Shown in pieces: positions 8,350 to 17,129 of a DNA stretch of 64,000 nt. Under the pieces are notes generated by a model. That model had not been told where the DNA came from. It saw nothing but the letters and a program-made list of their open reading frames with translations, and searched no databases. The position numbers were made by a program, and so were the translations under genes. The number at the start of each line of letters is the position of its first letter. The stretch's first letter is position 1. The stretch lies in assembly GCF_020621385.1 (NCBI RefSeq), contig NZ_JAESVA010000009.1, positions 62,001-126,000 of the forward strand. The letters are read 5' to 3'. Source of the DNA: Acidisoma cellulosilyticum. Lineage in GTDB: Bacteria > Pseudomonadota > Alphaproteobacteria > Acetobacterales > Acetobacteraceae.

Positions 8350-9627
8350 TCAGCCCTTAAAGCCAGGATAATCGAAATCTTCCAGCGACAGCTTGTAGGC
8401 GGCTTGATAGCGCTGCGTGACCTTGTCGAATTCGCCGTCCTGGATGGATTGGGCATAGGCTGCCGGCGGCTGCCAGCCGGCCGGTTTGGCAATCCCGGCC
8501 GAGGCGTAATAATCCTCGTATTTGATGGGGACCAAAGGCGCCTGCGGATCCCATTTATCGCCGCTGATCACATGAGAGAGCAACTTGGGATCGAAGGGAA
8601 GATTCTTGTTGTCCACGTAGCGTTTGAGGACGCCGTCGACATTGGCCTTGGTGACGAGAACGCCGGTGAAGCCAACGAACCGCTCGGGTGCTGAGGGTTT
8701 GTAGCCGTTCAATGCGTCAAAAAGACGCGCGGTCGCCTGAATGCCGTGATAGGCCGGAGACTGAAAGCAGGTCGCTTCCACCTTGCCGGACTTGATGGCG
8801 CGCAGAATATCGGTTGATCCGTCGATGCCGCAGGTAAGGACCTGATCGCCGGCCCGGATGCCCAGGCCGCGGAGGGCCGCCAAAACGCCCGTCAGCTCGC
8901 CGTCATTCTGGGCGACGATGCAATTGGGGATGCCGTATCGCGAGATCAGATCCTCGGTCGCCTTCTGGCCGTCCTCGGCATTCCAGTTGCCGGGAAGGCT
9001 GCCGACGATTTTGGCACCGGGGAATTCGCTGACCGCGTGATGCACGGCGTTCGACCGCAGATTGTCAACGAAGGCACCTTTGGCGGCCGTGATATGCAGA
9101 ATCTTGAGGTTGGGACCGAACTTTTTGACGGCTTGATTAAGCATGCATTTAACGGAGTTATAGAAGCCGATATTTTCGCGGGCAATGAATCCTTGCGTAA
9201 AGGCCGGTCCATCCTCGATCGGTGAAGACCAGGGCAGATTGCTGCCGACATTGACCAGATAGCCACCGACGGTGCCAAGCATTTGCGATATCGGCCTCAG
9301 GCTGCTGCCGTCGGCGCTATTCGTGAGGAACAGGCGTTCGCCCGCCGCTGCCGCCGCCTGCGCCTGGGTGAGGGCGATCGAATCGTTGAGGTTGAAGGTC
9401 GTCGCCTTATAGGAAAGACCAAGCACATCCGCCGCCCGATGGGCCGCGTCATTGATGATCGTGCACCATTCATTGCTGAGCAAAAGCAACTGGTGAAAGG
9501 TCGCGGTCTTATAGGGATCAGCCATCGTGGGGCCGCCCAGGAAAGGCGTTGCCACCGCAGCGGCGACGCCACCCCCGGCTGCCTTTAAAAGGGTGCGGCG
9601 CGGAAAGTCTTTCTTATCGAGAGACAT
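8350..9627 (-). CDS. Sugar ABC transporter substrate-binding protein, likely Tat-exported
   Basis: 425 residues from the ATG at 9627. An upstream in-frame start exists but would precede the signal peptide. The N-terminus has a twin-arginine-like sequence RRTLLKAAGGG, then a hydrophobic Ala/Val stretch and a cleavage region near TMADP. The rest is a two-lobe type I periplasmic binding fold similar to RbsB-like proteins, longer than the usual ~310-330 residues. First gene of the operon 9627 to 5724. The ligand cannot be read. Confidence 0.82.
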   Translation of the reverse strand: MSLDKKDFPRRTLLKAAGGGVAAAVATPFLGGPTMADPYKTATFHQLLLLSNEWCTIINDAAHRAADVLGLSYKATTFNLNDSIALTQAQAAAAAGERLFLTNSADGSSLRPISQMLGTVGGYLVNVGSNLPWSSPIEDGPAFTQGFIARENIGFYNSVKCMLNQAVKKFGPNLKILHITAAKGAFVDNLRSNAVHHAVSEFPGAKIVGSLPGNWNAEDGQKATEDLISRYGIPNCIVAQNDGELTGVLAALRGLGIRAGDQVLTCGIDGSTDILRAIKSGKVEATCFQSPAYHGIQATARLFDALNGYKPSAPERFVGFTGVLVTKANVDGVLKRYVDNKNLPFDPKLLSHVISGDKWDPQAPLVPIKYEDYYASAGIAKPAGWQPPAAYAQSIQDGEFDKVTQRYQAAYKLSLEDFDYPGFKG

Positions 9628-9794
9628 GTTGTAACCCGTATTTATGGTTTTCTGACTGAGACTGACAGGAAGCGCTGTTGCGCGGCGGCGCGGCATATCG
9701 CGAGCGACAGTTTGCCGCCTTTTCGTGCAACACTTGCCCGGTGGTTTTCCTCAAGCGTCGCATTTCGCGATCTGCTCCTCCCATAGCATGTGTT

Positions 9795-9824
9795 CTTTTA
9801 AATTTTAAACGCGTCGAGTGTCAA
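9795..9824 (-). promoter_or_regulatory. Candidate sigma-70 promoter for the minus-strand sugar importer
   Basis: Read on the minus strand: a perfect TTGACA (9824-9819), an 18-base spacer and TAAAAG (9800-9795), four of six matches to TATAAT. Transcription would begin near 9788, leaving a leader of about 160 bases before the binding-protein start at 9627. Confidence 0.45.
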
Positions 9825-9919
9825 GATGGCATCGGTGTCATCTGCTGCATTGCAGTAAATATATCATTTAACGGCGCAATTACCAGAACATTCATTGATT
9901 TTAGGATCTGACAAATGGC

Positions 9920-9948
9920 TTGACGGCGTTTATCGGTGATTTTATGAC
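9920..9948 (+). promoter_or_regulatory. Candidate sigma-70 promoter for the OtnK operon
   Basis: TTGACG at 9920-9925, a 17-base spacer and TATGAC at 9943-9948. The predicted start near 9955 leaves a leader of 90-130 bases. Arms TATCG/CGATA (9931-9935 and 9951-9955) flank the -10 box and could be part of an operator. Confidence 0.45.
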
Positions 9949-10084
9949 ATCGATACCATACGGAAGAACGCCCGGTCCTTTGCGCCGGCAATGGGGTTAA
10001 GGGACGCGAAGGTCTTGGCGTGGCGACGACAAGCCAATCAAGAAGATGAGCAGGCGTGAGCTTAGAAAAAGGTTTCTGGAACTA

Positions 10085-11377
10085 ATGGTGGAAAGCCAGA
10101 ATTTGTTGTTCGGAGCTGTCGCGGACGATTTGACGGGTGGCGTGGATCTCGCAAGTGAGCTGGTGAGCCAGGGTGTGGCCGTCGACGTCAGGGTGGGCGT
10201 GCCGGAAACGCCGATCGAAGCGGGCGTCGCGGCCACGGTCGTCGCCTTGAAATCGAGAGTGGCCCCCCCGGATCAGGCCGTGCGGGAAACCCTCCAGTCT
10301 GCGTCATGGTTCTCTGCATCGGCGCCAAAGCAGATATTCTATAAATATAGCGGTTCGTTTGACTCGACCGAGAAGGGCAATATCGGCTGTTGCGTCGATG
10401 CGCTGCAGGCGCTGACGCAAGCGGACAGGGTGTTGTTTTGTCCCACCCATCCGCTGAATGAAAGAACCGTCTATAACGGCTATCTGTTTTTCGGTCAGCG
10501 CCTGGTATCGGATTCCTCGAAGCGCTACGATCCGCTGACCCCCATGACGGAGCCCGATCTGACAAAGGTTCTAGCGGCTCAGACAAGGGTTGCTGTCGGC
10601 CTCTTGCCTTGGCGCACTTTATCCAAAGGTTTGGCGTCCATGCAGGAAGCCACTGACCGTCTCGTGGCTGCGGGCCGGCCTTATATCATTGCCGATGCAA
10701 TCAGGGATGAGGATCTCGATCGGTTGGCGGAGCTGACGGTCGACTGGCCCCTGGTTACCGGCAATGCGATGATCGGCGCCCATCTTGCCAAGCTATGGCG
10801 TCAGCGCGGGCAGCTGGATGCGTTCCCCTTGCCCGGATCTTTGCAGAAGGTGCAAGGGGCCGGTGCCGTTCTTGCGGGCAGCTGTGCGGATCAGACCCGC
10901 GCGCAGCTTCAAGTCTTCGAGAATCATGGCGGGCAGGTGCTGCATCTCGATCTTCATGCGGTCATGGCGGGCGAGGATGTCGTGGGGCGCAGCTTGGAAT
11001 GGGCGCGCGCAAGGCTGGGTGACGTGCAGATCGCGATTGCGACCTCATCGCCGCCCGAGGATGTATTCGCCATACAGGCGAAGCTTGGGCGCGACACGGT
11101 GGCTGAGCTGGCAGAGAACACCCTGGCCGAGATCGGGCGCGGTTTGGTGGAGTCCGGCCTGGGCAGGCTGGTTGTTGCGGGCGGCGAGACCTCGGGCGCC
11201 ATCATTGCTGCCCTCGGGATCAAGAAACTATCCGTGGGCCCGCAAATACCCGGCAAGATTCCGCTCGCCTATGCCGATGTCGGGCGGCCGCTTGGCCTAT
11301 GCCTGAAGTCGGGCAAGCTGGGTGATGACGACGCCTTCATGGAGCGTCTGCAGGCCTTGGAAACGGGGCAGCCTTGA
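10085..11377 (+). CDS. Four-carbon acid sugar kinase family protein (OtnK/DUF1537-like)
   Basis: 430 residues from the ATG at 10085, chosen because the conserved N-terminal strand LLFGAVADDLTGGVDLASELV begins just after it; an ATG 13 codons upstream (10046) is possible. The DDLTG motif, the central YKYSGSFDSTEKGNIG region and the C-terminal VAGGETSGAI with KIPLAYADVGRPLGL match the two-domain acid-sugar kinases that phosphorylate 3-oxo-tetronates or related acids with ATP. It heads the plus-strand operon containing an aldolase and dehydrogenases, as expected for a kinase-aldolase pathway. Substrate is inferred only at family level. Confidence 0.82.
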   Translation: MVESQNLLFGAVADDLTGGVDLASELVSQGVAVDVRVGVPETPIEAGVAATVVALKSRVAPPDQAVRETLQSASWFSASAPKQIFYKYSGSFDSTEKGNIGCCVDALQALTQADRVLFCPTHPLNERTVYNGYLFFGQRLVSDSSKRYDPLTPMTEPDLTKVLAAQTRVAVGLLPWRTLSKGLASMQEATDRLVAAGRPYIIADAIRDEDLDRLAELTVDWPLVTGNAMIGAHLAKLWRQRGQLDAFPLPGSLQKVQGAGAVLAGSCADQTRAQLQVFENHGGQVLHLDLHAVMAGEDVVGRSLEWARARLGDVQIAIATSSPPEDVFAIQAKLGRDTVAELAENTLAEIGRGLVESGLGRLVVAGGETSGAIIAALGIKKLSVGPQIPGKIPLAYADVGRPLGLCLKSGKLGDDDAFMERLQALETGQP

Positions 11378-11964
11378 TGCTGGCAAGAAGCAGGCAAGGG
11401 ATGCGTGCCAGCGCGCTTGGCGATATGGGCCGTCTGCTGGACGGCAATCTGCTTCTGGCGGTCTTCGTCGGGCTCGTCATCCTGTTGTCATTGACCCTGC
11501 CGCATTTCGCCACCTGGGCAAACCTGTCGAATGTGCTGCAACGCAATTCGATCATCGGCATCGTTTCCTGCGGCATGCTGCTGATGATCATTCTCGGCGG
11601 GTTTGATCTGTCGGTCGGCGCGGTCGGCGCGATGTCATCCGTCATAGCAGCGGCGCTCATCGTTCACGGATCGGTCGCCGGCGGCATCGGCCTGCTTGGG
11701 CAGACAAGCATCGGGCAGCCGGCCTCAGCGACGGATTGGCCGCTCACCGCCATTGCCGCCGTGGTCGTGGGTGGTGTTCCTTTGAGCGGTGGCGTCGGCG
11801 AGGTCAGAAGCGCGGTCCTGGGAACGCTTCTGCTGGGCGTTCTGGGCAATGCGCTCAATCTGACAGGTATTTCGCCCTTCTGGCAGCCCGTGGTGACCGG
11901 AGCGGTCATCATCCTAGCCGTTGGATTCGATGCGTATAAGCGTCGGATGGCTCAACTCCGATAA
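11377..11964 (+). CDS. Sugar ABC transporter permease with a large internal deletion
   Basis: Only 195 residues where RbsC-type permeases have about 320. Residues 1-106 follow the normal N-terminal half (GGFDLSVGAVGAMSSVIAAAL). From about residue 107 the sequence jumps straight to the C-terminal part (LGQTSIGQP, then AIAAVVVGG and LSGGVG), so roughly 120 residues of the central membrane region are missing, in frame, at about 11692-11698. The start ATG overlaps the kinase stop by one base (TGATG). It is unlikely to form a working channel, though a short stable protein may be made. Could be annotated as a pseudogene. Confidence 0.8.
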   Translation: MLARSRQGMRASALGDMGRLLDGNLLLAVFVGLVILLSLTLPHFATWANLSNVLQRNSIIGIVSCGMLLMIILGGFDLSVGAVGAMSSVIAAALIVHGSVAGGIGLLGQTSIGQPASATDWPLTAIAAVVVGGVPLSGGVGEVRSAVLGTLLLGVLGNALNLTGISPFWQPVVTGAVIILAVGFDAYKRRMAQLR

Positions 11965-11993
11965 ATCAGAAACAAGAAACCAAGGAGGCCTCG

Positions 11994-12953
11994 ATGAAAA
12001 AGCGAACGCTGCTGACCCTTCCCATCATCCTGGCTGCCGCAGGCCTGGGCATGCTGCCGTCTGGTCCGGCCTCGGCCGCGCAGAAGCATATCGGCATGAT
12101 GATCTGGAATACGTCAGTTCCATTTTATGGAAATCTGATCAAAGCGGCCAAGGCGGTCGCCGCCAAGAATAATGTCAGGCTGGATATCCAAAACGGCAAT
12201 GGCGATCTATCGACCGAGATTTCCATCGTTCAGCAGTTCATCGCTGAGGGCAAGGACATGATCCTGATTGCGCCGAGCGATCCGCGCGGAATCGTTCCGG
12301 TCATCCGCGAGGCCAATGCCGCCTCCATTCCTGTGATCGCCTTCAGCACGCAGGCGGATACCACGACCGGGGCGAAAGTGGTGACCTATGTCGGCTCTGA
12401 CGACTACGAATTTGGCAAAAGGCAGGCGCAACTCGTCCTCAGCCTGGCCGGGGAGAAGGCAAGGCTCGCCTATGTTCTTGGCAAGCTCGGCACATCGAGT
12501 CAGATCGAACGGGAGGCCGGATTCATGGATGTTCTGAAGGCTCATCCCGGCATCACGATCGTCGCCAGGCAGGCGGCCGATTGGGACAATGCCAAAGCGC
12601 TGGCGGTGATCCAGGATTATCTGAGCAAATACCCTGCCGGCTCGCTGGACCTGATCGTCGATCAGGGGCCGGAGGGTGTCACGGGTGCCAATTTTGCCAA
12701 GTCAAATAACCGCACCGATATCAAGTTCGTGCTGGGCGATTATCCCGCTGATGTCCGCGATGCGATCCTGAAGGGGACCGTCGTCGGAACCGTGATGCAG
12801 GACCCCGGCATGCAGGGCAAAATCACCCTGGAAGATGCGGTCAACTGGCTGGACGGCAAGCATGCCGCGGTCAAGGCGCCGAACGACTATCTGGATTTGC
12901 CGATCATCACGATTAAAAACGCGCCGGCCGTTCCGCCGGCTTGGGGCGGCTAG
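11994..12953 (+). CDS. Sugar ABC transporter substrate-binding protein
   Basis: 319 residues, full length for an RbsB-like periplasmic binding protein. A Sec signal peptide is obvious (MKKRTLLTLP, a hydrophobic core, then ASAAQK). The mature part starts with IGMMIWNTSVPFYGNLIKAAK and includes VVTYVGSDDYEFGKRQA. A strong AAGGAGG ribosome binding site lies 7-8 bases before the ATG. It lies between the permease and ATPase genes, both internally deleted, so its own transporter is probably not functional. It might work with another permease or be a relic. Confidence 0.87.
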   Translation: MKKRTLLTLPIILAAAGLGMLPSGPASAAQKHIGMMIWNTSVPFYGNLIKAAKAVAAKNNVRLDIQNGNGDLSTEISIVQQFIAEGKDMILIAPSDPRGIVPVIREANAASIPVIAFSTQADTTTGAKVVTYVGSDDYEFGKRQAQLVLSLAGEKARLAYVLGKLGTSSQIEREAGFMDVLKAHPGITIVARQAADWDNAKALAVIQDYLSKYPAGSLDLIVDQGPEGVTGANFAKSNNRTDIKFVLGDYPADVRDAILKGTVVGTVMQDPGMQGKITLEDAVNWLDGKHAAVKAPNDYLDLPIITIKNAPAVPPAWGG

Positions 12954-12970
12954 CGTTAAAGGGCGCGACC

Positions 12971-13927
12971 ATGAAACTGATCATGCAAGATATCAGAAAG
13001 GATTTTGGCAGTATCAAAATCCTGCATGGAATCAATTTCGCGGTCGCGGCGGGGGAGATTCATGCTCTTGTCGGCCATAACGGTGCCGGCAAGAGCACTT
13101 TGCTGTCGATTGCAGATAAGGTGACCGTCCTGCGCGAAGGGCGGGTGGTCCAGACGGGGCCGGCAAGCCAGATCAAGCTGGATGAGCTTGCGCATCTTCT
13201 TGTGGGCGGCGCGGAGATGGCCCTGGGCGACAGGCAGCATCGCGCGCAGCGCGACGACAAGATCATCCTCCAGGTCGAGAATCTTTGTTTGGCCGGGCGT
13301 CCACCGGCGAATTTGAGCCTCCACGCGCGCGAAATCATCGGCATAGCCGGGCTGGTGGGGGCGGGCAGAACAAGTCTGGCGCGGGCCATCGTCGGTGACA
13401 TGCAAGCCGAAGGTCGTGTCACGATCTATGGGCGCGAGATCAGGCGCCGCAATCCGGCGCGATGTGCCGAGCATGGTATCCTGCTGGTTCCAGAAGATCG
13501 CAAAGCCGGTGGCCTCGCACTTCTGTCGAGCATTCAGGCGAATATCGAGTTGAGCGCGCTCAAGCCGCTACTGTCGCGACTGGGTTGGGTCAGGCAGTCC
13601 CGGCGAGTCCAGCTTGTGGAAGCCATGATCAAAAGTTTCCGAATTTATCCGCCGAATCGCAAGAAGGCGGTCGGTCATCTGAGCGGCGGCAATGCGCAAA
13701 AGGTTCTTCTGGCGCGCGCGATTGCGGCGAAGCCAAGGGTTCTGATCCTGGACCAGCCGACGGCTGGCGTGGATATCGGCGCTAAGGCTGAAATACATAA
13801 GCTGATTGGCCTGGCGGCCGATGGTGGCGTGGCGACCTTGGTCTCCAGATCGGCATTGGACAGGACATCGCTATTGGCCGCGATCAGCCGGAGAAGCGCA
13901 TCGGCAGCGGAGGTCGCAGCGGTGTAA
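12971..13927 (+). CDS. Sugar ABC transporter ATP-binding protein, internally deleted and with an altered C-terminus
   Basis: 318 residues where two-domain sugar ATPases have about 500. NBD1 is normal up to Walker A (GHNGAGKSTLL, to residue 45) and then jumps to IADKVTVLREGRVV, the end of NBD1, so about 140 residues with its Q-loop, signature and Walker B are lost at about 13106. NBD2 keeps GLVGAGRTSL, LSGGNAQK and a Walker B of LILDQPT. After ATLVS (about 291) the expected D-loop/H-loop tail is replaced by an unrelated Ser/Ala-rich end. No complete ATP site remains. The start at 12971 gives the usual N-terminus. Confidence 0.8.
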   Translation: MKLIMQDIRKDFGSIKILHGINFAVAAGEIHALVGHNGAGKSTLLSIADKVTVLREGRVVQTGPASQIKLDELAHLLVGGAEMALGDRQHRAQRDDKIILQVENLCLAGRPPANLSLHAREIIGIAGLVGAGRTSLARAIVGDMQAEGRVTIYGREIRRRNPARCAEHGILLVPEDRKAGGLALLSSIQANIELSALKPLLSRLGWVRQSRRVQLVEAMIKSFRIYPPNRKKAVGHLSGGNAQKVLLARAIAAKPRVLILDQPTAGVDIGAKAEIHKLIGLAADGGVATLVSRSALDRTSLLAAISRRSASAAEVAAV

Positions 13928-14058
13928 TGGCAATGACATCTCCGCATATCTTGACAAGAAAATTCGGCGATTGGCTTGGAAGCGTCATCGAAGATGATAT
14001 AAATACCGGGCAAATTGCTTTTAGATAAGAAGCATAAAACGAAACTGGGAGTTGAGAG

Positions 14059-14853
14059 ATGGCGAAATCTATTGAACTTTATCCGCTCGGCGTGGGCGAC
14101 GCTTATACGGAGCGATTCTGGTTCAGCCATATGATGCTTGTCGTCGATGGCAGGAAGATTTTCATCGACTGCCCGCCCTATATTCCGAAGATGCTGGCTG
14201 AAAACAATCGTATCGGCGAGAAGAAGGTCGTGCTTGACGACTATCGCGAGCTGATCGTGACGCATATGCATGCGGACCATGTCGGTGGGATCGAGGAACT
14301 CTCCTATCAGCAATATTTCCGCACAGATAATCCCATGAAGATGTATGCGCCCCAATGGCTTCTTCAGGACATCTGGTCGCATCTTCGTCCGGCGATGGAG
14401 GAATCCTGCCGTGGCGATGGTGGGCTGGCTTCGCTCGACTGGTATTTCGACCCGATTCCCATGCAGAATCCCCACGATATGGGCGGGTTCAAGGTCGAGC
14501 ATCGCTTCACGAAGCATTACCCGCGAACCCTGGCCTATCTGTTCGATTTTGGAAATTTCAAGCTCGGCTATAGTTCCGATGCAGGATTCGATCCCGAGCA
14601 TATCGCCTGGCTGGATCAGGCGGATGTCGTGCTGCATGACTGCTGCTTCGGTCCGATGGTCGAACGGGGCGGGGATGTGCATATCTTTCATGCCTCACGC
14701 GAGCAGCTTCTGACATTGCCTAAGCAATTTCAGGAAAAGACCTTTCTCTATCACTATGCCGACAAGGCCTATGATCAGGATCCGGCTCAGCCGAATTATG
14801 ACATCGGGGCTTACAGGCTCCTGGTTCAGAACAAGATCTACAAGCTTCTCTGA
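14059..14853 (+). CDS. MBL-fold metallo-hydrolase
   Basis: 264 residues with the metallo-beta-lactamase signature THMHADHVGG at 68-77 (His69, His71, Asp73 and His74 as metal ligands), a later KHYPRTLAY region and YSSDAGFD and VVLHDC segments that supply the remaining ligands. GGGAGTTGAGAG before the ATG serves as ribosome binding site. No signal peptide, so cytoplasmic. In this operon a lactonase or phosphodiesterase role on a sugar acid is plausible but not shown by the sequence. Confidence 0.8.
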   Translation: MAKSIELYPLGVGDAYTERFWFSHMMLVVDGRKIFIDCPPYIPKMLAENNRIGEKKVVLDDYRELIVTHMHADHVGGIEELSYQQYFRTDNPMKMYAPQWLLQDIWSHLRPAMEESCRGDGGLASLDWYFDPIPMQNPHDMGGFKVEHRFTKHYPRTLAYLFDFGNFKLGYSSDAGFDPEHIAWLDQADVVLHDCCFGPMVERGGDVHIFHASREQLLTLPKQFQEKTFLYHYADKAYDQDPAQPNYDIGAYRLLVQNKIYKLL

Positions 14854-14878
14854 CCGTTAGCCGAGGGCAGATCCGGAC

Positions 14879-15529
14879 ATGGTTGACTTCGCGGACGAAG
14901 AGATGGCGGCTCGGGAAAAGCTGAGGGACGCCTATATTGACCTAAGCAGACTCGGGCTCATTTTCTTGTCCGCCGGCAATATCAGCATGCGTTGGAAGAC
15001 GGGAATGCTGATATCGCCTGCCGGCGCTTCGTCAAAAACGATCACGCCCGACCGTATCGTGGAAACGCAGTTTGACGGCACATTTTTCGGCAGCATCAAA
15101 CCATCGAGCGAATGGGCGATGCATCGCGCCATCTACCGATCGGCGCCCGAGGCGCAGGCCATAGTACACACGCATTCGGATTACTGCGTGTCGATGTCTG
15201 CAACGCAGGACCCGCTGCCGTCATTCCATTATATGGTGGCCTCCTTCGGCGGTGCGGATGTCCGTTGTACCCCTTACGTGACCTTCGGATCTCCTGAACT
15301 CGGCGATGCCGCTGTCGTCGCCTTGCAGGACAGAAACGCCTGCCTTTTGGGCAATCATGGCATGATCTGTCATTCGTCCAGCCTGGATCGCGCGGTGTCT
15401 TCGGCGCTGCGGCTTGAGACGCTATGCCGGCAATATATCGGTGCCAGACAGGCGGGGCGCGTACAGATGCTGAGCGCCGAAGACATGGCGGTGGCCGCGA
15501 AAAAATACGAGTCTTACGGAATATACTAG
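14879..15529 (+). CDS. Class II aldolase/adducin family protein, FucA-like
   Basis: 216 residues. The sugar-phosphate aldolase landmarks are visible: SAGNISMR (31-38), ISPAGA, KPSSEW with the catalytic Glu78, HTHSDY with zinc ligands His97 and His99, and GNHGM with His160. Such enzymes cleave or decarboxylate phosphorylated sugars or acids, giving DHAP-type products. Next to an OtnK-like kinase it could be the 3-oxo-tetronate-4-phosphate decarboxylase (OtnC type), although the overall sequence looks close to L-fuculose-phosphate aldolase. The gene follows the MBL gene by 25 bases. Confidence 0.82.
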   Translation: MVDFADEEMAAREKLRDAYIDLSRLGLIFLSAGNISMRWKTGMLISPAGASSKTITPDRIVETQFDGTFFGSIKPSSEWAMHRAIYRSAPEAQAIVHTHSDYCVSMSATQDPLPSFHYMVASFGGADVRCTPYVTFGSPELGDAAVVALQDRNACLLGNHGMICHSSSLDRAVSSALRLETLCRQYIGARQAGRVQMLSAEDMAVAAKKYESYGIY

Positions 15530-15557
15530 AGGCGAAAGCCTCTTATCGGAGCAGACA

Positions 15558-17018
15558 ATGGACGCGAAACCCGATTTTTACACGGTGAGTTCTATCATCG
15601 CTGGCCGATCGACACCTGGAAGCCGATCGAGCGAACTCTATAATCCCGCAACGGGGGAGGTGATCGGCGCCCTCTCGCTCGGAGACAAATCCGCGGCCGA
15701 TGCGGCCGTGGCCGCAGCGAGCAAAGCCTTCCCCGCCTGGAAGGAGAGAGGGCCGTCGCAGCGCTCCCGCATTCTCATGCGTTTCCGCGAACTTGCAGAG
15801 ATGCGCAAGGTCGATCTTGCACAGATCATCACCCATGAGCACGGCAAGCCTGAGGTCGATGCGCTGGGGTCGATCCAGCGCGGTCTGGAAGTTGTGGAAT
15901 TCGCCATGGGGGCGCCGCATCTGCTGAAGGGCGAAAACTCCGATCATGTCGGAACCGGCGTCTCGACGCGATCCTCGCGCCGCCCCTTGGGTGTTTGTGT
16001 CGGGATCACGCCATTCAATTATCCGGCGATGATCCCGATGTGGATGTTTCCCTTGGCTTTGGCCTGCGGCAATACCTTTGTCCTGAAACCGTCGGAGAAG
16101 ACGCCGAGTGCCGCGAATTTCCTGGCGGAACTGCTGCAGGAAGCCGGTCTTCCAGACGGCGTCTTCAACGTCGTTCACGGTGGATCTGACGTCGCCTCAG
16201 CGCTGATCGAACATCCAGACGTGAAGGCGGTGTCGTTTGTCGGATCAAGCGCCGTGGCAAGGTCTGTGTACCATAAGGGCACGGCCGCCGGAAAGCGGGT
16301 TCAGGCCCTGGGCGGCGCCAAGAACCACGCCATCGTCATGCCGGACGCCGATATGCCGAACGCCGTCTCGGCGATCCTGAACGGCGCCTTCAACTCGGCC
16401 GGTCAACGCTGCATGGCGATTGCGGTCGTCGTGGCCGTAGACGACGCGCATGAAAAGCTGATGCCGGAACTTGTGCAGAAGGCAGCCGAGATGAAGGTGG
16501 CCGCCGGCAGTGATGCCGACTGCGAAGTGCCGCCCGTCACCTCGCGCCAGCAATACGAGAAAATCGTAGCGGCCGTTGATAGCGGTGTGACGGATGGTGC
16601 AAAACTGCTGCTTGACCGCAGAGATCCGCAGGCGAACCGGGACGGCAAAGGATATTTCATCGGCCCCATTATTTTCGACGATGTCGGGCGGGAGATGCAG
16701 ATCTATCAGAATGAGATTTTCGGGCCTGTGCTCGCGGTTATGAAGGCCGCGACGCTGGAAGAGGCGATTGCGATTTCGAACAGCCATGAGCTTGGCAATG
16801 GTGCCGTGCTATTCACCAATTCCGGCAAAGCGGCGCAGATCTTCGAGCGGGATATCCTGTGTGGCATGCCGGGCGTGAATGTGCCGGTGCCCTCTCCGGT
16901 TGCCTATTATTCGTTCGGCGGCAATAGAGGATCGCTGTTCGGCGATTTGGCGGCGCATGGTCCGGACGGCATCAACTTCTATACCCGGCGGCAGGTTTTA
17001 ACGAGCCGCTGGCCGTAA
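15558..17018 (+). CDS. CoA-acylating methylmalonate-semialdehyde dehydrogenase family protein (MmsA/IolA-like)
   Basis: 486 residues, normal length. Family marks are GITPFNYPAMIPMWMFPLA (149-167), the NAD-binding FVGSSAVAR, GAKNH at 253-257, and catalytic Cys285 in NSAGQRCM. These enzymes oxidise methylmalonate or malonate semialdehyde to propionyl- or acetyl-CoA with loss of CO2. In this operon it could oxidise the aldehyde product of the class II aldolase. 28 bases separate the two genes. Confidence 0.85.
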   Translation: MDAKPDFYTVSSIIAGRSTPGSRSSELYNPATGEVIGALSLGDKSAADAAVAAASKAFPAWKERGPSQRSRILMRFRELAEMRKVDLAQIITHEHGKPEVDALGSIQRGLEVVEFAMGAPHLLKGENSDHVGTGVSTRSSRRPLGVCVGITPFNYPAMIPMWMFPLALACGNTFVLKPSEKTPSAANFLAELLQEAGLPDGVFNVVHGGSDVASALIEHPDVKAVSFVGSSAVARSVYHKGTAAGKRVQALGGAKNHAIVMPDADMPNAVSAILNGAFNSAGQRCMAIAVVVAVDDAHEKLMPELVQKAAEMKVAAGSDADCEVPPVTSRQQYEKIVAAVDSGVTDGAKLLLDRRDPQANRDGKGYFIGPIIFDDVGREMQIYQNEIFGPVLAVMKAATLEEAIAISNSHELGNGAVLFTNSGKAAQIFERDILCGMPGVNVPVPSPVAYYSFGGNRGSLFGDLAAHGPDGINFYTRRQVLTSRWP

Positions 17019-17129
17019 AGCGCGTTCGGGCGGACGGTTGGGACTGCTCGCGACGCGGGCGCTTCCGCCTTGCCTGCGATGATGCGTGACAGCGCAAAGA
17101 CGAAAGCTGCCTTGTGCAGGGAGAGAGAC

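Larger units (their letters stand above)
9628..10084. other. Divergent control region between the two ABC/catabolic operons
   Basis: About 450 bases separate the minus-strand importer from the plus-strand OtnK operon. Besides the two candidate promoters listed separately, I see a tandem TTTTAAA at 9796-9809, a short inverted repeat TAAAT/ATTTA at 9856-9870 and CTGC/GCAG at 9845-9855. No protein-like ORF was convincing here. The layout suggests shared control of both operons. Confidence 0.4.

Noticed and set aside
9678-9911. 77-codon ORF in the divergent control region
   Set aside because: Its composition is unlike a protein of known type, and it overlaps the candidate minus-strand promoter.
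13675-14691. Long minus-strand ORF opposite the ATPase and MBL genes
   Set aside because: It has no recognisable protein pattern and lies antisense to two genes with clear motifs; GC-rich codon use makes such mirror frames common.
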